Of a DNA stretch of 7,437 nucleotides, positions 5,703-7,437 are shown piece after piece (within the stretch, counting starts at the first letter, position 1; each line of letters starts with the position of its first letter). Location of the stretch: positions 1-7,437 of the forward strand of contig CAYFHQ010000146.1 of the NCBI GenBank assembly GCA_964342805.1, read 5' to 3'. The notes under the pieces are model-generated. The model ran no database searches, was not told where the DNA came from, and worked only from the letters and a program-made list of their open reading frames with translations. This stretch comes from CAYFHQ01 sp964342805 (GTDB lineage Bacteria; Bacillota; Clostridia; Peptostreptococcales; Acidaminobacteraceae). Made by a program: the position numbers and the translations under genes.

Positions 5703-6747
5703 GTATGTAAATAATTACACAGTTGTTATTGTTGATGATGATCCAGCAACCTTACGGGCACTGAAAAGGGCCCTTCGCAGATATCCAGTGACCATCTATC
5801 CCTTCACATCGTCCATAAAAGCCCTGTCCTTTTTGGCCATTGAGCCGGTGGACATGCTGATTACAGACTATCGTATGCCAGGCCTTGATGGTCTTCGCCT
5901 TCTCAAGGAGGTTAAGGAAGAAAACCCGGACATCCTCCGGGTGATTTTGACTGGGTATGCAGACATGAAGCTGGTCATAGAAGCGGTGAACGAAGGTAGT
6001 GTCTTTAAGTTCCATGAAAAGCCCCTGGACAATGCATCCTTGTTTGCCACCATGGATGAGGCCCTGGCCCTCATTAAACAGCGCAGAGAAGTTGTAGTGG
6101 ACTATGAGCAATTGGCACTTGAAAATCAAATGGCAGTAGACATGCAACACCAACTCATCGCCATGCAAAGCAAGCATGAGGAAGAGGTGGAGCGTATGCT
6201 CTGTCGTGTCATAGAAAGCAAAGACCCTGACCTGCTGGAACACTCCAAACGAGTAGCAGAGCGGTCCTTGCGGTTTGCCACCTACTTGGGCCTGAACGAA
6301 AGAAGCAAGTCAGCCCTCCACAAGGCCTGCCTATTTCATGACATAGGCAAAATTGCCATTCGAGACCGGGTCCTCTTTAAAGAGGGCAAGTTGACCTATA
6401 CTGAGTTTGAAGAAATGAAGTACCATACCAAGGTTGGTGCCCAGCTATTGAGGGAAATGGCTGACCTGAACCTGACAGCAGCCATCGTTGACCAGCACCA
6501 TGAACGTTATGATGGAAAGGGTTACCCTGACCAAGTCCTTGGTGACAACATCTTAATTGAGGCACGTATCTTAACCATATGTGACGTTTTTGACGCCTTG
6601 ACGTCTAAGCGGGTATACAGGGACGCCATGTCCCAAGAAGAGGGACTGCAGTTTTTACAAGACCATGCAGGCAGTCACTTTGACCCTGCCATGGTGGATA
6701 AGTTCTATACTTGGATGACCCAGATAGAAAGGATCCAATATGCATAA
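5695..6747 (+). CDS. Response regulator, REC-HD-GYP (predicted cyclic-di-GMP phosphodiesterase)
   Basis: A 350-residue cytoplasmic response regulator of RpfG-like design. The receiver (about 8-125) has Asp14-16, phosphoacceptor Asp58 in TDYRMP, Thr86 in LTGY and Lys109 in EKP. A probable coiled coil (about 130-170) leads to an HD-GYP domain (about 170-345). All signature residues are seen: His183 (EHSKRVAE), His215/Asp216 (FHDIGK), His244, His268/His269, the GYP at 276-278 in DGKGYP, and Asp297 in CDVFDALTSKRVYR. The family hydrolyses cyclic-di-GMP to pGpG or GMP using a di- or tri-metal centre, so phosphorylation is predicted to change cyclic-di-GMP level. The ATG overlaps the end of the kinase gene by 8 nt (ATGAGTGA) with GAGGTGG six bases upstream, which suggests translational coupling with its likely kinase. 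Confidence 0.96.
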   Translation: MSEYVNNYTVVIVDDDPATLRALKRALRRYPVTIYPFTSSIKALSFLAIEPVDMLITDYRMPGLDGLRLLKEVKEENPDILRVILTGYADMKLVIEAVNEGSVFKFHEKPLDNASLFATMDEALALIKQRREVVVDYEQLALENQMAVDMQHQLIAMQSKHEEEVERMLCRVIESKDPDLLEHSKRVAERSLRFATYLGLNERSKSALHKACLFHDIGKIAIRDRVLFKEGKLTYTEFEEMKYHTKVGAQLLREMADLNLTAAIVDQHHERYDGKGYPDQVLGDNILIEARILTICDVFDALTSKRVYRDAMSQEEGLQFLQDHAGSHFDPAMVDKFYTWMTQIERIQYA

Positions 6748-7437
6748 AGCCAGATCGATTCTCATTTGGATCGTATTCGCCGGCTTGATGTTATCCATTG
6801 TATTTATGTTTGAAGGAGTTGGCGTACCAGAACGATCCGACAGCGTGTCACAGGGCATGTTTGTTGCCACGCCTACAAATAAAGTACGCAATCTCAATGG
6901 GGAGTGGCACTTTGTGGAACGTGCATTTTTGAATAAGGATGAACTGGAAGCAGCCATACAAGAAGGTCGGACGGACCTTGTCTATGCCCCCCATGACTGG
7001 AGTGAAACGTATGGAGGGCAAACCTATGGGACCTACGCCATCCAACTGACGGGACTCGAACAAGAAGAGTTCTTGCTTCATATTGCCTATCCGGCCACAG
7101 CCATGCGGGTTTTTTATGGAGACCAGGAGCTGGGACAAGTGGGACAGGTGGGGACGACTCACTATGAAGAAGTCCCAGGATTTCAACAAGCCCTTTTGAC
7201 TATCCACCCCAAGTCCCAGGGGGAGTGGTTGATTATCCATGTCAGTAACTTTAGCCACTTTAAGGGCGGCCTCAGGGCAACCATGCATGTGGGTGACCAT
7301 GACCAAATGAGTGCCTTTGTACGCCGCCGGGAAATCCGCGACTATTTCTTGGTTCTCTTCCTTATGATCATTGGCTCTTATCATTTGATCCTTCAGAGTA
7401 TTAGGACCAGTGAAAAAAGTTTATCCCCTTTCGGTTT
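6740..7437 (+). CDS. 7TMR-DISM type membrane sensor, C-terminus beyond window
   Basis: 232 codons are visible before the right edge. Residues 7-23 form an N-terminal membrane anchor or signal sequence. Residues about 50-185 form an extracytoplasmic domain with the look of the jelly-roll, carbohydrate-binding-like domain that precedes 7TMR-DISM regions: LNGEWHF at 52-58, W87, YGTYAIQL at 96-103, a run of beta strands, and VSNFSHFKGGL at 168-178. A hydrophobic helix at 201-219 (DYFLVLFLMIIGSYHLILQ) would be the first of the seven helices. Such proteins sense an external small molecule and usually end in a kinase, GGDEF, phosphatase or similar domain, which cannot be seen here. The ATG overlaps the HD-GYP gene by 8 nt (ATGCATAA) and has AAAGGA six bases upstream, so it belongs to the operon and may supply its input signal. 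Confidence 0.82.
   Translation, partial: MHKARSILIWIVFAGLMLSIVFMFEGVGVPERSDSVSQGMFVATPTNKVRNLNGEWHFVERAFLNKDELEAAIQEGRTDLVYAPHDWSETYGGQTYGTYAIQLTGLEQEEFLLHIAYPATAMRVFYGDQELGQVGQVGTTHYEEVPGFQQALLTIHPKSQGEWLIIHVSNFSHFKGGLRATMHVGDHDQMSAFVRRREIRDYFLVLFLMIIGSYHLILQSIRTSEKSLSPFG

Noticed and set aside
5752..6243. Minus-strand ORF of 163 codons
   Set aside because: Antisense to the receiver and coiled coil of the HD-GYP protein; no motif or start signal supports it.
6848..7384. Minus-strand ORF of 178 codons, the longest on that strand in the right part
   Set aside because: Antisense to the sensor gene, whose domain pattern, upstream Shine-Dalgarno and operon overlap are clear; the reverse frame shows no family signature.

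Overview
The window looks like chromosomal DNA from a low-to-moderate-GC anaerobic Bacillota (class Clostridia is my best guess). The Shine-Dalgarno sites are strong (AAAGGAGG, GAGGAGG), genes are tightly packed, and the protein types (REC-HDOD, REC-HD-GYP, 7TMR-DISM sensors, CPC-type copper ATPase with N-terminal CPM/CPVCGM modules, DUF302) fit that group. Genus cannot be settled from this sequence.

Left part (1-2025, minus strand): a two-gene metal-handling unit. A DUF302 protein (2025-1630) is followed 29 bp later by a heavy-metal (Cu/Ag type) P1B ATPase that starts at 1600 and runs off the left edge; 533 residues are visible, ending just after the phosphorylated Asp motif. The ATPase has two copies of a Cys-rich metal-binding module joined by a His/Cys-rich linker.

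Middle (2026-2249): a divergent, AT-rich intergenic region holding the start signals for both sides. Two dyads of the form TTAG-N9-CTAA lie in it, one just downstream of the likely -10 of the metal unit and one over a weak candidate promoter reading rightward. No RNA gene or known riboswitch was recognised.

Right part (2250-7437, plus strand): five densely packed signalling genes, probably one operon: (A) REC-HDOD response regulator; (B) REC fused to a C-terminal region that looks like a histidine-kinase ATPase domain without its nucleotide-binding residues; (C) a soluble PAS-like histidine kinase with all catalytic boxes; (D) REC-HD-GYP, a predicted cyclic-di-GMP phosphodiesterase; (E) the start of a membrane sensor with an extracytoplasmic jelly-roll-like domain and the first helix of a 7TMR-DISM region, cut by the right edge. 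Gaps are 18 and 3 nt, then two 8-nt overlaps. The natural reading is one kinase serving three related receivers: one ends in cyclic-di-GMP breakdown, one in an HDOD scaffold and one in a kinase-like but apparently dead domain. The unit is richer in G+C (53% in two 60-base lines counted) than the metal unit (35-40% in two lines counted), so the two halves may differ in ancestry.
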